Below are positions 1-8,639 of a DNA stretch of 64,000 bases, in pieces. The notes beneath the pieces were generated by a model. It did no database searches and was not told the origin of the DNA. It was given only the letters and a program-made list of their open reading frames with translations. Position 1 is the first letter of the stretch, and each line of letters starts with the position of its first letter. The position numbers were made by a program, and so were the translations under genes. Source of the DNA: CADEED01 sp020442965. Its GTDB lineage: Bacteria; Pseudomonadota; Gammaproteobacteria; Steroidobacterales; Steroidobacteraceae. The stretch spans positions 1 to 64,000 of the forward strand of contig JAWLAH010000011.1 in the NCBI GenBank assembly GCA_041395525.1. The letters are read 5' to 3'.

Positions 1-2155
1 ACTGCGCGTACTGCAAATAACCCGACGCAGAGTGCTTCGGCGAGCGTGGCAGCTTGGCACCATCGACGCTCTGATTACCGCCGAACACGTTGCCGTTCGT
101 GATCTCGAATCCCTTCAGCGCCTTCGCATCGGTGTAGGCGTAGATGAGGCCGCCGCGCAGGCTGCGCGTTAGCGACGTGTCGAACTCGAATTCCGCACCC
201 CGTGTCCGGGCCTCACCGACATTGTTGACCACTGTGGAAGTTGATTGAAGGCCAGTGATCGGATCGAGTGCGACGATCGACTGACTAAGTTGCAGATCGC
301 TCAGATCATTCCAGAACAGCGCTACGTTGGCACGCAGCCGGCGATTCCACCACTCACTCTTCATGCCGACTTCATAGGCGCGCACTGTCTCACCGACATA
401 GGGCACCTGCGCCGCAGGCACCGAAGATGCAACGTTGATGGCGCCATTCTTGAAGCCCTCCGCCGCCTGCGCATACAGCATCACGTCAGGCGTGACTTTG
501 TAGTTGGCGGTGACCCGTGGCGCCCACGTCTTCTCGGTGATCGGAACATTGATGACCACCGGCTGTCCGGCTATAAACCGATCGGTCGTGACGATCGCCG
601 TGCCTAAAGGGGTGTCGTCACCATAGCGCGCCTTCTCCCAGTTGTAGCGCAGCTCGGCCGAAAGATGGAGTTGGTCGGTCGCGGCGAACTCCAGCTGCGC
701 AAAGCCGGCGTAGTTGTCGACCGTGCGGGGCGACACCGACCGAGTGGGTGCCGCGGTGACGATGAAGGTCGGCGCAGGACCGCGCTGAATCACATTCGAC
801 GTCAGACCTTCAAAGTCCTCGGTGTACATGAACACGCCCGCCAGCCATTTCAGCTGGCGATCACGCGGCGAGGTCACGCGGAATTCCTGTGAGAAAGTCT
901 TCAGCGTGTCGTCGTCAAAGGTGGACCAGGGTGTACCCACAATTGAGAAGCGGGTGCCGTTGTACGACTGATCGGCCCCGAACTCCTGGTCGCGTTCCGA
1001 ATAGGCCGTCTGCGAGGTCAGAGAATATCCCGTGCCGGAATCCCACTTGATCGTCAACGAACTGCGGATCTGCTCACGGTCGAGCCCTATGATATTGCCG
1101 TAGTTTCGGCCCGTGCGCGGATCTGTGTAATCGGCGAAGTCTGCCTCGTTGCGGCGCACAAGCTGACTCGAGGGTGCATCACGCGCACCACACGGCCAGC
1201 CGTTCAACAAGGTTGTCGTCGGTACCGGCGTCGCGGGATCCGGTTGCCCGGTTAACGGATTGTTCTGTGTAATCTGAATCGTGCGGCCATTACAAACCGT
1301 ACCATTCGCGACGTTGGAAGTATCGTTCAAGCTGACAATCGTCGGGACTCCGGCAACCGTGGCAATCGTCGGCACGTTGCGTGTGTTGCTCGCAAAAAAA
1401 CCATCGTCGTCCTTCTTGTAGCCGACATTGAACAGAAATTCTAGCGAGTCGGAGGCGCGCAACAGCAATGAGCCCTCGATCTGATCGGTCTTCTCATCAC
1501 CGATCTTGTTGCCACTCAACTCGTTAGTATACTGCCCGCCATATTCGTAGTGCTTGACACTCAAGCGCCCGAGCAGACGATCGCTAACCAGCCGTCCGCT
1601 GATGACGCCGAACCCTTCATACTGATCATCTTCGGCGCCCGTCAGAATGACACGTCCTGTAAGAGTCTCGGTTGGCCGATTGCCGACGACATTGATCGCG
1701 CCCGCATAGCTCGCGCGACCATACAGCGCCGATTGGGGACCTTTGACGACCTCGACGCGTTGCACGTCTTCGAGCAGCAAGGACAGCACGCCATCGCGCA
1801 CGTAGACGCCATCCAGAAAGACTGAAACCGGCTGCGCCGCCTCAGGACGCAACGAGGAGATTCCGCGAACCACGGGCCGCTCCGCGGTGCGCCCGAGATC
1901 GGTCGCGTAGGAGAGACCCGGCGTCGCACCAGCCAGGTCCGTAACGTTGGCGATGCCGGCTGACTCAAGCTCCTTGCCCGAGAATGCCGTGATAGAGAGC
2001 GGAACATCCTGCAGGCGCTCGGCAACTTTGCGGGCCGTGACGACGACCTCCTCGAGCGCCAAGGATTCGCCGGCCCCGTCCGCGGGAGTTTGCGCCCATG
2101 CCACGGATGCGGCGGCGGCGCAACCAATAACCACTATCGCAGAAGGTCTTGTCAT
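1..2155 (-). CDS. TonB-dependent outer-membrane receptor, C-terminus cut by window edge
   Basis: Energised outer-membrane uptake channel; the ligand is unknown. About 718 residues are visible from an ATG at 2155. They begin with a signal peptide (MTRPSAIVVIG...ASVAWA) and a TonB-box-like segment LALEEVVVTARK. A plug domain follows (RLQDVPLSITAF, VVRGISS, VEVVKGPQSALYGR), then a long beta-barrel with alternating aromatic strands and the typical TonB_dep_Rec phrases YAQAAEGFKNGA and YEVGMKSEWWNRRLRANVALFWNDL. The reading frame stays open to base 1, so the last strands and the terminal aromatic residue lie outside the window. The sequence resembles the large receptor groups of Sphingomonas- or Steroidobacter-like degraders. 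A palindrome lies just upstream at 2237-2256. Family is certain; substrate is not inferable. Confidence 0.93.
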   Translation of the reverse strand, partial: MTRPSAIVVIGCAAAASVAWAQTPADGAGESLALEEVVVTARKVAERLQDVPLSITAFSGKELESAGIANVTDLAGATPGLSYATDLGRTAERPVVRGISSLRPEAAQPVSVFLDGVYVRDGVLSLLLEDVQRVEVVKGPQSALYGRASYAGAINVVGNRPTETLTGRVILTGAEDDQYEGFGVISGRLVSDRLLGRLSVKHYEYGGQYTNELSGNKIGDEKTDQIEGSLLLRASDSLEFLFNVGYKKDDDGFFASNTRNVPTIATVAGVPTIVSLNDTSNVANGTVCNGRTIQITQNNPLTGQPDPATPVPTTTLLNGWPCGARDAPSSQLVRRNEADFADYTDPRTGRNYGNIIGLDREQIRSSLTIKWDSGTGYSLTSQTAYSERDQEFGADQSYNGTRFSIVGTPWSTFDDDTLKTFSQEFRVTSPRDRQLKWLAGVFMYTEDFEGLTSNVIQRGPAPTFIVTAAPTRSVSPRTVDNYAGFAQLEFAATDQLHLSAELRYNWEKARYGDDTPLGTAIVTTDRFIAGQPVVINVPITEKTWAPRVTANYKVTPDVMLYAQAAEGFKNGAINVASSVPAAQVPYVGETVRAYEVGMKSEWWNRRLRANVALFWNDLSDLQLSQSIVALDPITGLQSTSTVVNNVGEARTRGAEFEFDTSLTRSLRGGLIYAYTDAKALKGFEITNGNVFGGNQSVDGAKLPRSPKHSASGYLQYAQ

Positions 2156-2236
2156 GACGGCAACCTCGAGCTTGATGAGAATTGTTCGCACGCCGCGCTG
2201 GCGCGCAAACCACGAGCAAGAACAGGATGCTGCGAG

Positions 2237-2256
2237 GTTGACAGCCTGCTGTCAAC
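2237..2256. promoter_or_regulatory. Perfect 9-bp inverted repeat, candidate operator
   Basis: GTTGACAGC, two bases, then GCTGTCAAC: a perfect palindrome in the 138-bp gap between the reductase stop (2294) and the receptor start (2155). A further TGACAGC follows at about 2261. The half-site TGACAG/CTGTCA also occurs in the palindrome between marR and the MFS gene (5036-5052), so one regulator could bind both. It could instead be a short transcript hairpin, but no T-run follows. The repeat is seen; its role is inferred. Confidence 0.55.
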
Positions 2257-2293
2257 TCCGTGACAGCACCATGGCAAACCTAGTGGTAACTAC

Positions 2294-3361
2294 CTATTTA
2301 TAGGATTCCGCGTCTGGGTCAACGCGCACGATCTGCTTGCCACGATTGCTCCCGTCATACAAACGGATGAGCGCATCGGGCATGCGTTCGAGGCCCTCGA
2401 GGATGTCCTCGGTCCAGGTCAGCTCACCCTTGTCTATCATCGTCGCGAGTGCGGCTTCGGCACGCGGGAAGTCCGCTTCCATGAGATAGATGAAGAACGC
2501 CCGTAGAGTCGCATAGCGCTTGTGGATACACTGATAGTTCTGTAGCGCATACGGCTGCTCCGCGTTGTCGATGTATTCCGAGATTCGCCCGCAAAGCGAA
2601 ATCCGGGCGTGCTTGTTCATGTGCTTGAGTGCCGTGTCGAGTGTCGCGCCACCTACATTATCGAAATAGACGTCGAAGCCTTTGGGCAGCAGTTCGCTCA
2701 ATCGCTGGTCGAGATTTTCGTTGCGATAGTTGATTGCTGCGTCATAGCCGAGCTTGTCGACTAACAGCTTGCATTTTTCATCGCTGCCCGCGATGCCGAT
2801 GACCTGGGCCGCCCCAAGGCTCCGCGCGATCTGCCCGACGCTCGAACCGACGCCGCCGGCGGCGCCCGAGACCAGTACGATGTCGCCGGCTTGAAAGCGC
2901 CCGATATCGACCAGACCCAGGTACGAGGTGAATCCGGTGACGCCGAGCACGCCGATGCCGGTCGATAGGGGCGCGGTCCGCTGCCGAATCTTGTACATCA
3001 TGTAGTAGGGACCGCCGTCGGAAATCGAATAGTCCTGCCAGCCGAGCTTGCCCTGTACGACGTCACCGGGTGAATAGCCGGGATTACGCGATTCAATCAC
3101 GATGCCGACGCCACGACCCCGCATAACCTCGCCGATCGCGAGCGGCTTCTCAAAGCCAGCGCCGTCAATCATGTAATCGCGCATCACTGGCGCGACTGAC
3201 AAATACAGGGTACGCACCAGTAGCTCGCCTGGCGCAAGTGACTCGATGGGCTGGGTGATCAGCGCAAAATCGGTCCGGCGTACCTCTCGTCCGACCGGGC
3301 GTTCGGCCAGCGTCCACTGTCGATTCTCCGTCGGCCGCGCCGGCACCGCGCCTCGGCTCAT
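2294..3361 (-). CDS. NADP-dependent oxidoreductase, zinc-free MDR family (CurA/leukotriene-reductase type)
   Basis: Medium-chain reductase expected to reduce the C=C bond of alpha,beta-unsaturated carbonyl compounds with NADPH in the cytosol. Of its 355 residues, the N-terminal half is the GroES-like fold (LYLSVAPVMRDYM, GEVMRGRGVGIV). The Rossmann half carries the nucleotide motif SGAAGGVGSSVGQIARSLGA and the family phrase GFDVYFDNVGGATLD. No zinc-binding cysteine pattern is seen. The ATG overlaps the stop of the upstream glyoxalase-like gene (ATGA), so it is translationally coupled and is the last gene of the MarR-led operon. A paralogue sits at 58301-59314. Substrate unknown. Confidence 0.9.
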   Translation of the reverse strand: MSRGAVPARPTENRQWTLAERPVGREVRRTDFALITQPIESLAPGELLVRTLYLSVAPVMRDYMIDGAGFEKPLAIGEVMRGRGVGIVIESRNPGYSPGDVVQGKLGWQDYSISDGGPYYMMYKIRQRTAPLSTGIGVLGVTGFTSYLGLVDIGRFQAGDIVLVSGAAGGVGSSVGQIARSLGAAQVIGIAGSDEKCKLLVDKLGYDAAINYRNENLDQRLSELLPKGFDVYFDNVGGATLDTALKHMNKHARISLCGRISEYIDNAEQPYALQNYQCIHKRYATLRAFFIYLMEADFPRAEAALATMIDKGELTWTEDILEGLERMPDALIRLYDGSNRGKQIVRVDPDAESYK

Positions 3362-3831
3362 CGCAACGGGCCCCGTTGGGTCAGATTGACAACCATGCCG
3401 TCCGGATCACGTACCATCATCTCGTGGATTTCCGGTCGACCCGGAACGGCGATGCGGATCGGCGGCGTGACGACACACACGCCGCTCGCCTGCATTCCCT
3501 CGTGCAGTGATCGCATATTCTCGGTCGGAATGACCAGAATTGCTTCGCCAACCTTGAGTCGCGTATCCCAGCGAGTCTGTTCGAGTGGCGGCCTGGCACC
3601 CTTGATTTGCATCAGGCCTAGCATGCCGAGCTCGGCGCCTGCTACCGAGAGGACTACCATGTGAACACCATCGCAATCGACCGCGGTGACGCCAGATGCA
3701 CCGGGATTACCGATCTCACCTTCGTAGAACACGTCCATTCCGAGCAAATCGCGGTAAAAAGCGAGCGAGCGTTGCAGGTCCGCCACGACGACTGTGGTGC
3801 GCTTGATCGGTGCCGTTTGATTGTTACTCAC
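3358..3831 (-). CDS. VOC/glyoxalase-superfamily protein
   Basis: Vicinal-oxygen-chelate fold protein of about 157 residues (lyase, isomerase or dioxygenase-like). Seen: IKRTTVVVADLQRSLAFYRDLLGMDVFYEGE at the N-terminus (first beta-alpha-beta unit) and RPEIHEMMVRDPDGMVVNLTQR at the C-terminus, which carries the late metal-ligand region. I place the start at a GTG at 3831 because it overlaps the TGA of the upstream DUF1330 gene (GTGA); the open frame extends to 3909, but that part lies inside the upstream gene and is not VOC-like. A second VOC protein is at 6439-6927. Reaction unknown. Confidence 0.82.
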   Translation of the reverse strand: MSNNQTAPIKRTTVVVADLQRSLAFYRDLLGMDVFYEGEIGNPGASGVTAVDCDGVHMVVLSVAGAELGMLGLMQIKGARPPLEQTRWDTRLKVGEAILVIPTENMRSLHEGMQASGVCVVTPPIRIAVPGRPEIHEMMVRDPDGMVVNLTQRGPLR

Positions 3832-4433
3832 GAACGCGCCACGCGATCGGTTGCGTAGGCCTGCACGCTCCTGGCATTCTTTTTGAGCAGCACTCGCAAC
3901 TCCGACCAAAGCGATACCAGCGTCGTACGATCCGCGCAGGATACGATGCCAATGTCATGTCGCTGCAAGTCGCCCTCCAACGACTCGAAGCCACCGACCC
4001 CGAGTGGTGCCAGCACGCGCGCGCCGTTCGAATCGTTAGTACTCGACCCCAGTAATTCCGCGAGATCGGCAGCCCCCTGCACTGCGACGACCAGCACGGC
4101 CCGATGATCGTCCGATGCCCGACGCCCGGGCAAGCGGCAAGCGTCGACCTTGACGGCGCCCGCGCGCAACTTCGCGGCCGCACGATATTCCGGGCTCGCC
4201 CAAAACTCACCCACCGCCGCATAATCCGGAAACACCCCTAACATGATTGCACGGTCGCCCCAATCCCCTTCGAGCCTCTCGACGCCGCGACCCGGCCCGC
4301 CGAGAGCGAGGTACTGCCCACCGAATTTCTGATAGATCGGCGGCAACGAGGCGGAGTAAGGCGCCATTTTGGCCGGGATCATGTCGCGCGCGAACGCCAA
4401 CGAGTATCCGACGGTATCGGCAATTTCATTCAT
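3828..4433 (-). CDS. DUF1330-like protein with two ferredoxin-like domains
   Basis: Protein of 201 residues. The first half matches the DUF1330 dimeric alpha-beta barrel pattern (YSLAFARDMIPAKMAPYSA, FGGQYLALGG, DRAIMLGVFPDYAAVGEFWASPEYRAAAKLR). The second half (ASDDHRAVLVVAVQ...GGFESLEGDLQRHDIGIVSC) looks like another, more diverged domain of the same general fold. The gene lies 15 bp after the marR stop and overlaps the next gene, so it belongs to the operon. Such proteins are usually small ligand-binding or isomerase-like enzymes in catabolic clusters, but no activity can be assigned here. The duplication is inferred from length and hydrophobic pattern. Confidence 0.8.
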   Translation of the reverse strand: MNEIADTVGYSLAFARDMIPAKMAPYSASLPPIYQKFGGQYLALGGPGRGVERLEGDWGDRAIMLGVFPDYAAVGEFWASPEYRAAAKLRAGAVKVDACRLPGRRASDDHRAVLVVAVQGAADLAELLGSSTNDSNGARVLAPLGVGGFESLEGDLQRHDIGIVSCADRTTLVSLWSELRVLLKKNARSVQAYATDRVARS

Positions 4434-4448
4434 GCTTGTGATCTCTCC

Positions 4449-5003
4449 CTAGCGCTGCGTAGCGCGTTTGCGCCGCAAGGTCTGGCGAACTTTGGCACCA
4501 CTCGTCATCGCACTCGTACCCGCAGCATCGATCCGGTCGCGCAAAATGCCGAGCGTCCGTTCGAATTGCAGCAGATCCTGCAATCCGATGTCGCGTGTAC
4601 ACTCACGGCAGAAGGCTCGCTGCCGCGCCGCGAGCTGAGCGTGCACTCGTTTGCCGGTCGGCGTCAATCGGCCCAGCATGGCACGGCTGTGATCTGGATT
4701 GTCGGTCATTTCGACCAGGCCCTCCGCCACGAGCAAGTCCGTCGTTCGCTGCACGCTCTGGCGCTTTAGTCCGAGTCTGCGCGCCACGGCGGCGACGGAT
4801 AGCGACGTCCGCGCCAGCACGACGAGCACCTGCCAGCGGCTCGCCGATACTGCGTGATTCGTGCCTACGGCATCTCCATAGCGCAGGATCGCCGCCTGCA
4901 GTTGGGTGACTTCGTTGACGATGCGCTGGAAGACCTCGGCCGACCGCCGGTTCGCGGGACTGGCAGACGCGACCATTCTGACCACTGAACGCTTTTTCGC
5001 CAC
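4449..5003 (-). CDS. MarR-family transcriptional regulator
   Basis: Winged-helix DNA-binding protein of 184 residues. The central helix-turn-helix region reads SRWQVLVVLARTSLSVAAVARRLGLKRQSVQRTTDLLV, followed by the wing (DNPDHSRAMLGRLTPTGKRVHAQL). An extra basic N-terminal segment (MAKKRSVVRM) precedes the domain. The start is a GTG at 5003. The gene heads a minus-strand operon with the DUF1330, VOC and MDR genes and faces an MFS transporter. The inverted repeat at 5036-5052 between them is the likely operator. Ligand-released repression of both directions, as in many MarR systems, is inferred. Confidence 0.9.
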   Translation of the reverse strand: MAKKRSVVRMVASASPANRRSAEVFQRIVNEVTQLQAAILRYGDAVGTNHAVSASRWQVLVVLARTSLSVAAVARRLGLKRQSVQRTTDLLVAEGLVEMTDNPDHSRAMLGRLTPTGKRVHAQLAARQRAFCRECTRDIGLQDLLQFERTLGILRDRIDAAGTSAMTSGAKVRQTLRRKRATQR

Positions 5004-5035
5004 AACGTCACTCCGTGCGATGTCGTTGTCAGTAG

Positions 5036-5052
5036 ACTGTCATTGCGACAGT
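5036..5052. promoter_or_regulatory. Inverted repeat in marR-MFS intergenic region, likely MarR operator
   Basis: ACTGTC, five bases (ATTGC), then GACAGT: a perfect 6-bp inverted repeat in the 85-bp gap between the divergent marR (start 5003) and MFS (start 5089) genes. Size and place are typical of a MarR-dimer site. GTTGTCAG just left of it adds a further related half-site. Binding is inferred. Confidence 0.6.
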
Positions 5053-5088
5053 ATTGGGTCAAGTAAACACAAGGTCTTGGTGCGCACC

Positions 5089-6438
5089 ATGCAAACACCC
5101 TTTCCCCGCGCCGCATACGCATGGTACGTGGTTGCGCTGTTGATCGTGGGCTATGTGGTAGCGTTTATCGATCGCGGCATCCTGGCGCTGCTGATCGAGC
5201 CCATCAAAGGGCACTTACAACTCACTGATACGCAAATGAGTTGGCTGATGGGTCCGGCCTTCGGTGTGTTCTACGTAACTCTCGGAGTCCCCGTGGGCAT
5301 GCTGGCAGACCGCTTCAGTCGACGCAATATCATTGTCGTCGGCATCTGTCTGTGGTCGCTCGCAACTGCTGCCTGCGGTTTTGCCAATGGCTTTGCGGAG
5401 TTGTTTGCGGCCCGGGTCATCGTCGGTGTGGGGGAGGCAACGCTCGCGCCGGCGGCGCTGTCGATGATCTCCGACTACTTCCCACGCGACCGCGCGTTGC
5501 GTGCGGTCGGCTTGTTCAACATGGGCCAATCGGTTGGCGCCGGTCTGGCTTTTTTGTTAGGTGGCCAGGTCATTCTATGGGTCACGGCAAGCGACAGCTT
5601 GTCATGGCCAGTGTTTAGCGGCCTGGAGCCGTGGCAGCTCACGTTCGTGCTGGTCGGCTTGCCAGGATTGGTGGTCGCACTGCTGCTCTTGACCGTCGCA
5701 GAGCCGCAACGGCGAGGCTTTTTGGATGGATCGTCGACCGCAGTCGGCGCCCGCACCTCCGCCGCCGGTCTCGCCGCAGCTTGGGCGTTCATGCGACACA
5801 ACATACGGGCCTTCGGTGCCTTGATGATCGGCAATGCCACGACTACGATCATCGGGTACGCCTTGTTCTGGCTGCCCAGCATGTATGCGCGCACCTGGGG
5901 CATGGACCCGGCCACCGCTGGGGTCTGGTTTGGCGCCGTGCTGGCAACGACCGGTCCGGCTGGCGTGGTCTTCGGTTCACAATGGTCTAGCCGGACATAC
6001 GCACGCGGCGCGTCAGATGCGCCGTATCGCGTGTTTCTTCGGGTGCTCGCCTTCGCCGTTCCCTGCGCGATCGCCATGCCATTGATGCCCACTGCGCGAC
6101 TCTCAATTGTCATGCTGGCACCCGCGATGTTTGGGCTCGCAGCGGGTTCCGCCACCGCGACCGCGGCGGTCATTCACGTGGCGCCGGCGCAATTTCGCTC
6201 GAAAATTTCTGCCATGCACTTGCTGGTGATCAGTCTGGCGGGTCTGTTTCTCGGCCCTACCTCGGTTGCGCTATTGACTGACAACGTGTTCGCTGACCCG
6301 AAAGCGCTTCGTTGGTCGATGTCGATCGTCGCGACGCTGACAGGTACGGTCGGCGTTGCAGCTCTCACCCTATCGCGGCAAGCCTATCGGGGCCTGGCTC
6401 AGGAGGCGGATAGCTGGCACGACCACCCCCCGCGCTAA
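5089..6438 (+). CDS. MFS transporter
   Basis: Inner-membrane major-facilitator carrier of about 449 residues with twelve predicted hydrophobic segments. Motif A is visible as GMLADRFSRRNIIVVG after TM2, and TM1 reads AWYVVALLIVGYVVAFIDRGILALL. The sequence type (YVVAFIDRG, QLSWLMGPAFGVFYVTLGVPVG-like) matches MFS groups near organic-anion or hexuronate carriers found in catabolic loci. The ATG at 5089 is chosen; the open frame runs back through marR to 4906 and a GTG at 5080 is also possible. Divergent from marR, hence probably MarR-controlled. It abuts the convergent VOC gene with no gap. A related carrier is at 53951-55330. Confidence 0.9.
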   Translation: MQTPFPRAAYAWYVVALLIVGYVVAFIDRGILALLIEPIKGHLQLTDTQMSWLMGPAFGVFYVTLGVPVGMLADRFSRRNIIVVGICLWSLATAACGFANGFAELFAARVIVGVGEATLAPAALSMISDYFPRDRALRAVGLFNMGQSVGAGLAFLLGGQVILWVTASDSLSWPVFSGLEPWQLTFVLVGLPGLVVALLLLTVAEPQRRGFLDGSSTAVGARTSAAGLAAAWAFMRHNIRAFGALMIGNATTTIIGYALFWLPSMYARTWGMDPATAGVWFGAVLATTGPAGVVFGSQWSSRTYARGASDAPYRVFLRVLAFAVPCAIAMPLMPTARLSIVMLAPAMFGLAAGSATATAAVIHVAPAQFRSKISAMHLLVISLAGLFLGPTSVALLTDNVFADPKALRWSMSIVATLTGTVGVAALTLSRQAYRGLAQEADSWHDHPPR

Positions 6439-6927
6439 CTACAGTGGCCGATAACCGATCAGGCTGACAGGCACGTTGTCAGGGTCGAAGAAAATAACTT
6501 CCGTGTAGTGGCCCGCTGGCGTAACGTCACTCGAAGTCTGCTTGGTGTACTCACGCGGTGTCGTCATGAAACGCACTCCGCGCCGTTTGAGTTGCGCCAA
6601 AATCTCCGCTCCTCGATCAGTCGTCAGCACAATTGTCGCCTGGCCAAATGCGGGGCGATCAGCGGGAGGTGCAGGCAACTCGGCAACTGCCGGTTGAGGA
6701 TTAGTGAGCTGATAGAGGCCGATCCAGCCGTGCGTTGCGCCCACGGGTGCGAGGTGCACGATCCGCAGTGTGGTATCGGCGAGCCCTACCATCTGCGCGA
6801 TCGCTGGTCCTGCAATCTGCTTGTCCTCGATCACGTCGAGGCCGAGCACGTCGCGATAGATCAGCAGCGATGCTTCGATGTCGCGCACCCATAGGGTCAC
6901 GCGCTTGATGGGACCCGTGCCGCTCAT
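6439..6927 (-). CDS. VOC/glyoxalase-superfamily protein
   Basis: Cytosolic protein of 162 residues with the vicinal-oxygen-chelate fold: GPIKRVTLWVRDIEASLLIYRDVLGLDVIEDKQ at the start and GHYTEVIFFDPDNVPVSLIGYRPL at the end, with the usual FFDPD turn. It resembles the VOC protein at 3358-3831 (both open with PIKR-T--V-D---SL--YRD-LG-DV). Its stop abuts the MFS stop, and it lies immediately downstream of the FAD oxidase, its ATG overlapping that gene's TGA, so the two are co-translated. It may process the oxidase product; the reaction is unknown. Confidence 0.86.
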   Translation of the reverse strand: MSGTGPIKRVTLWVRDIEASLLIYRDVLGLDVIEDKQIAGPAIAQMVGLADTTLRIVHLAPVGATHGWIGLYQLTNPQPAVAELPAPPADRPAFGQATIVLTTDRGAEILAQLKRRGVRFMTTPREYTKQTSSDVTPAGHYTEVIFFDPDNVPVSLIGYRPL

Positions 6928-8519
6928 GCCAGCCCCAATGTGCCGGGGTTCATGCGCCCCTGCGGATCCACTAACGACTTGAGTTGCTTGAGAAACTGCG
7001 CCGCGGACGGCGCGAGTCCCTGCTGAAAATGATAGAACTTACCGAGCTGGAAGCTGGCGGCGCCGTGTTCCATGAAGCAGACGGCGAGTTCATTGCGAAT
7101 CCGCATGACCGCCTCACGGGCCGGCAGATTTTCCGGGTAGCGCTGCAGTTTTGCGAGATAGGCCTTGTCCAAGACTCGCTCGTGAAAATCCAGGCGTTCA
7201 TCGGGCCAGTACAACACCGGTTCGATCAGCGTGCCGACGACGCCCACTGTCGCAATGAGGTAGCCGTGGTCGATATCGAGCTTCGTCATTGTCTCCGCGT
7301 GTTTGGCGAATACGCTTTGCAGCGCGGCGAACATTGCCGGCGCCTTGCTGAAGGGTACGGTGCCATGCACCGGCACCCAGCGTTCGCCATTCGGCCCGAG
7401 CATACTCGTGACCTCGGCAAACGGATTGGCGCGCATGACCTTTGGAATGCTGTTCTCGACTTCGCGCCCGGTGCGGCTGAGGATGCTGCGCGCGAGCGCA
7501 ATTTTGGACTCGACATCGGTTGCATCGCGGCCATCGAATGACAAATGCGCAGAATAATTCGCATCGTTCAGGAAATTCCGCCCCGCCAACACAACCTTGG
7601 CGCCCTCTTTCAGGCCGGCCAACTTGCCACCGGCCGCCTTCATTACATTGCCGAGGGCCTTGGCGTCCGCCTTCAGGCTCGTGCGCTTCATGCGTTGGTT
7701 CTGTAGGCCAGGATCGAAGCCGAAGCTCTCCGAAACGATCTCGCTGCGCGCCACTTCGGCCAAGGCCGCGAACATCGGATCCGGTGCGTCGAAAGCGAAG
7801 GACAAGTGCCGCGTTGCGGCCGGAATTTGCACTAACCGAAATGTGGCGCGCGTCTTGATTCCAAGTGCGCCGCAATCAGAGAGAAACATCCCCATGGTAT
7901 CGGGACCAAATTGTCGCAGAAACGGCTGCCCGCGATCGTTGGCATGACTGCCGAGATGCAACACGGTGCCATCGACCAACACGACGTCGAGACCTAACAC
8001 ACTGTCGGCCGCGGTGCCGTAGCGCCCCGACCCGAGAAATATACTGCCCTGCGACAGCGCGCCGCCGACGCTGGATTTCACGCCCGACAGCGGCCCCCAA
8101 TAGGGTGTGCGTACACCATGCGGCGCCAGGGCGTCAGCCAAGGCTTTCCAGGTGGACCCGCATTCGACCGTGACGTAACAGTCGTCGGGATTGATCTCCA
8201 CCACTCGATCGAGCCGCAGCATATCAACTGAAATCGAGTTAGGTCGCAATGGTAGGTAGCCGTCAGTGTACGACATGCCACCGCCGCGCGGTACGATTGG
8301 CAGCCCCGCTGCCGCGACGATCCGTAGCGCAGCTGACAGTTCGTCCGCCGTAGCCGGCTGGATCACCGCGGCCGGCAGTTCACCCGAGCGATAAACGTCT
8401 TGCGAATAGAACCGGCGGTCGGCATCACTGGTCAGCACGTGCGCCGCCCCGAGCAGCTGACGCAACTCGTCCAGCGTGCTGCGAACGTTGCTCGGTTCGA
8501 CTCGGATTGCTTGTTGCAT
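6924..8519 (-). CDS. FAD-linked oxidase/dehydrogenase (PCMH fold, GlcD/VAO type)
   Basis: Flavoprotein of 531 residues. The FAD-binding PCMH domain covers about residues 30-230 (VIQPATADELSAALRIVAAAGLPIVPRGGGMSYTDG, SSVGGALSQGSIFLGSGRYGT, DCGALGIKT). The C-terminal cap/substrate domain ends in the family signature DPQGRMNPGTLGLA. Substrates of the family include hydroxy acids, phenols and allylic or benzylic alcohols. The ATG at 8519 has GAGGA nine bases upstream; the open frame continues to 9047 but runs antisense to the next gene and is not family-like. A close paralogue lies at 16283-17866. Co-translated with the VOC gene downstream. Confidence 0.9.
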   Translation of the reverse strand: MQQAIRVEPSNVRSTLDELRQLLGAAHVLTSDADRRFYSQDVYRSGELPAAVIQPATADELSAALRIVAAAGLPIVPRGGGMSYTDGYLPLRPNSISVDMLRLDRVVEINPDDCYVTVECGSTWKALADALAPHGVRTPYWGPLSGVKSSVGGALSQGSIFLGSGRYGTAADSVLGLDVVLVDGTVLHLGSHANDRGQPFLRQFGPDTMGMFLSDCGALGIKTRATFRLVQIPAATRHLSFAFDAPDPMFAALAEVARSEIVSESFGFDPGLQNQRMKRTSLKADAKALGNVMKAAGGKLAGLKEGAKVVLAGRNFLNDANYSAHLSFDGRDATDVESKIALARSILSRTGREVENSIPKVMRANPFAEVTSMLGPNGERWVPVHGTVPFSKAPAMFAALQSVFAKHAETMTKLDIDHGYLIATVGVVGTLIEPVLYWPDERLDFHERVLDKAYLAKLQRYPENLPAREAVMRIRNELAVCFMEHGAASFQLGKFYHFQQGLAPSAAQFLKQLKSLVDPQGRMNPGTLGLA

Positions 8520-8639
8520 AGCGACGTATCCTCGATTCATTCGGCGTTTGCTGGTCCCCGTATTTATAGCATGGCGCCAGCGCGATCGCGCTTGCCGATC
8601 GTACGGCGTGCACGCAGCGGCGTTATCCTTGGGAAACAC

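Noticed and set aside
5475..6173. 232-residue minus-strand open frame rich in Ala, Pro and Thr
   Set aside because: Shadow of the MFS transporter helices; no start signal and no recognisable domain.
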